This document shows positions 62,475 through 64,000 of a stretch of 64,000 bases of DNA, one piece after another; the stretch's first letter is position 1; each line of letters starts with the position of its first letter. The notes beneath the pieces were generated by a model, which saw only the letters and a program-made list of their open reading frames with translations, did not search any database and was not told the origin of the DNA. The stretch comes from Reinekea forsetii (GTDB lineage Bacteria; Pseudomonadota; Gammaproteobacteria; Pseudomonadales; Natronospirillaceae): the NCBI RefSeq assembly GCF_002795845.1, contig NZ_CP011797.1, forward strand, positions 2,704,001 to 2,768,000. Reading direction: 5' to 3'. Both the position numbers and the translations under genes were made by a program.

Positions 62475-64000
62475 CTAGTCGCTTGGTTCGTTGACGAGTG
62501 CTGGTGTCGCCAATGCATCTTCCGTTACAGGCGAATCGTCTTGGCCATCCCCAAGCCCCAAGAGCTCGGCCTGGGCCAAGGTATCAGCCTGCGTTAAAAT
62601 CTTTGCCTCGGCCTGCGTCAGAATCTGGGCTTGTGCGAGCAGTTCCGCCTGGAACAGCGCTAGCGTCTCCGCTTGCGCCAGAATCTGTGCCTCGGCTTCG
62701 GCCAACGATTTTTCTGCCTGGGCTAGCATATCCGCCTCCGCTAACGCGATCTCCGCTTGCGCCAGAGCTTCCTCTTCGGCCTGCGCCAGGGTCTCCGCCT
62801 GCGCTAACAGCTCCGCCTGATCTTGGGCCTGCGTTTCAGCAGCTACCAATGCGTTTTCCGTCTGCGCCAACGTCTCAGCTTGTGATTCTGCCTGTGTCGC
62901 TGCCGCCTCGTTCTGCGCCTGCGCCTGCGCCAACGCTTGCTCGGTCTGCGCCAATTTTTCAGCCTCAGCCAGTGCTAATGTCTTCGCGTCCGCCAGCGTC
63001 TCCGCATGCGTCAAGGCTTGAGCCTCGGCCTCGGCCTGCTCAGTCTTAGCCCGTGCCAGTGCCTGTTCTGCTTGGCCCTTATCCGCTTGGGCCAATGCCA
63101 AGGCCTGCTCCGCCTGCGTTAAAAGTTCAGCCTGCGCCAGCTTCTCTGGCTCAGTCTGCGCTTGGGACAGTGCCTGTTGCAATTGTGCCATCTCCGCCAG
63201 CGCCTGGGCCAGAGCCTGCTCCGCCTGGGCCAGTTTCTCTGTTTGAGCCTCGGCCAGGGCCTCGCTCTGGGCCAGAGCTTGCTCTGCTTGGGCTAAAATA
63301 TCTGCCTGGGCCAGTGCCAATTCCTCAGACTGCGCGAGCATTTCCGCTTGGGCCCTGGTCTCCGACTCGGCCAACGCCTTCTCCGACTCAGAAGCTGCTA
63401 GCACTTGTTCGGCCTCGGCTAAGGCTAGGGCCTCGGCCAAAGCTTGGGCTTCTGCGTCCGCCAATGCTTGCTCGGCCTGCGCCAAATTCTCCGCCTCGGC
63501 CCTGGCAAGCAGCTCCGCCTGGGCGAGAATTTCGGCCTGCGCCTGCGCCTGCGTTTCGGCTTCTGCTTGCGCTTCCACTAATGCATTTGCCTCCGCGAGT
63601 TCGCTCTCGACTTGGAGCAGCGTCTCCGCCTGTGTATAAGCCAGCGTCTCCGCCGCAATCAACGCCTGCTCGGCCTCTGCCAGGATCTCAGCTTGGGTTA
63701 CGGCTTGCGTCTCAGCCTCGGCCAGAATATCCGCCTGGGTTAAAGCCTGCGCCTGCGCCTGCGCCAAACTATTCTCGGCCAGCGCCAGCGTAAGGGCCTC
63801 AGTCTCCGACTGTGCCTGCGCCTGCGCCAATGCCTGCGTCTGCGTTTCCGCCAGCGACTTGGCCTCAACTAAGGCCTGCACCGTCTGGGCCAGTGTCTGC
63901 GCCTCGGCTAGGGCCAGCTTCTCAGCCTGGGCCTCCGACTGTAACTTGTCTGACTTCGCCAGAGACAGTGATCTCTCAACCTGCGCCAACGTTTCCGCTT
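62475..64000 (-). CDS. Ala/Gln/Glu/Leu-rich coiled-coil repeat protein (5' partial)
   Basis: At least 508 residues; the frame is open through the right edge, so the N-terminus is missing. Nearly the entire visible part is built from short degenerate units of the type LAQAE, LAEAE, ALAQAQ and TLAQAE, mostly six or seven residues long, giving an almost perfect amphipathic helix with Ala/Leu on one face and Gln/Glu on the other. Aromatic residues and Cys are almost absent. The last ~28 residues (GLGDGQDDSPVTEDALATP...) are an acidic, non-repetitive tail. No named family is recognised; long cytoskeletal, tethering or surface filaments are possible. Confidence 0.75.
   Translation of the reverse strand, partial: AETLAQVERSLSLAKSDKLQSEAQAEKLALAEAQTLAQTVQALVEAKSLAETQTQALAQAQAQSETEALTLALAENSLAQAQAQALTQADILAEAETQAVTQAEILAEAEQALIAAETLAYTQAETLLQVESELAEANALVEAQAEAETQAQAQAEILAQAELLARAEAENLAQAEQALADAEAQALAEALALAEAEQVLAASESEKALAESETRAQAEMLAQSEELALAQADILAQAEQALAQSEALAEAQTEKLAQAEQALAQALAEMAQLQQALSQAQTEPEKLAQAELLTQAEQALALAQADKGQAEQALARAKTEQAEAEAQALTHAETLADAKTLALAEAEKLAQTEQALAQAQAQNEAAATQAESQAETLAQTENALVAAETQAQDQAELLAQAETLAQAEEEALAQAEIALAEADMLAQAEKSLAEAEAQILAQAETLALFQAELLAQAQILTQAEAKILTQADTLAQAELLGLGDGQDDSPVTEDALATPALVNEPSD

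Noticed and set aside
62498-63793. Long plus-strand Pro/Ala/Ser-rich open frames
   Set aside because: They are the antisense reading of the Ala/Gln/Glu repeat gene; the repeat composition removes stops on both strands.

Overview
The window looks like chromosomal DNA of a marine-type heterotrophic gammaproteobacterium. Supporting points are two complete TRAP (DctPQM) importers, a gammaproteobacterial housekeeping block (rnm, yciO, scpA, scpB, rluB), fused mnmC, greB, and dense operons with ATGA/TAATG overlaps. An Oceanospirillales/Saccharospirillaceae-like origin is my inference from gene content only. No rRNA, tRNA, CRISPR array, transposase or integrase was recognised.

Layout. 1-1.6 kb: the end of a sugar ABC importer operon. 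1.7-4.5 kb: SDR, MDR and EamA genes. 4.6-14.8 kb: a LacI-controlled acid-sugar locus, with a TRAP importer, L-threonate dehydrogenase, OtnK, OtnC and OtnI (tetronate to dihydroxyacetone phosphate), facing gnd-gntK (gluconate to ribulose-5-P). 15-25 kb: mixed genes, namely a secreted-type serine protease with a stand-alone copy of its own N-terminal domain, a PLP decarboxylase, two GNATs, a PAS-PAS-GGDEF diguanylate cyclase, a DUF924 protein, an OYE-family enzyme and an EamA exporter. 24.5-28 kb: glutarate catabolism (LysR, glutaryl-CoA dehydrogenase, CoA transferase). 28-39.3 kb: a GntR-controlled catabolic regulon. Its minus-strand arm carries a flavoprotein, two metal-site-less polysaccharide-deacetylase-fold hydrolases, an isochorismatase-type amidase and an isocitrate-lyase-family lyase. 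Its plus-strand arm carries gntR, a LeuC/LeuD-like hydratase and a second TRAP importer. Read as a pathway, this fits cyclic imide to half-amide to (methylated) maleate-type diacid to malate homologue to pyruvate plus a short acid. 39-51.5 kb: hypothetical, rhodanese and FG-GAP lipoprotein genes, then the housekeeping block through mnmC.

51.5-61.6 kb is an inserted, more A/T-rich accessory island. It lies between mnmC and greB, which were probably convergent neighbours, and is flanked by an 86-bp imperfect direct repeat made from the mnmC 3' end. The island is one minus-strand operon: two tandem HlyC-type lysine acyltransferases, a 120-residue Gly/Ser/Lys-rich peptide with a hexalysine run, a small membrane protein, a type I secretion ABC exporter without a recognisable cysteine peptidase, an HlyD adaptor, a TolC-like outer-membrane protein, a cupin/JmjC-type hydroxylase and an M3-type metallopeptidase. 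It looks like a system for acylating, further modifying and exporting a small peptide, and it is the strongest candidate for an undescribed system here.

The right edge (62.5-64 kb) is the C-terminal part of a very low-complexity Ala/Gln/Glu/Leu coiled-coil protein that runs out of the window.
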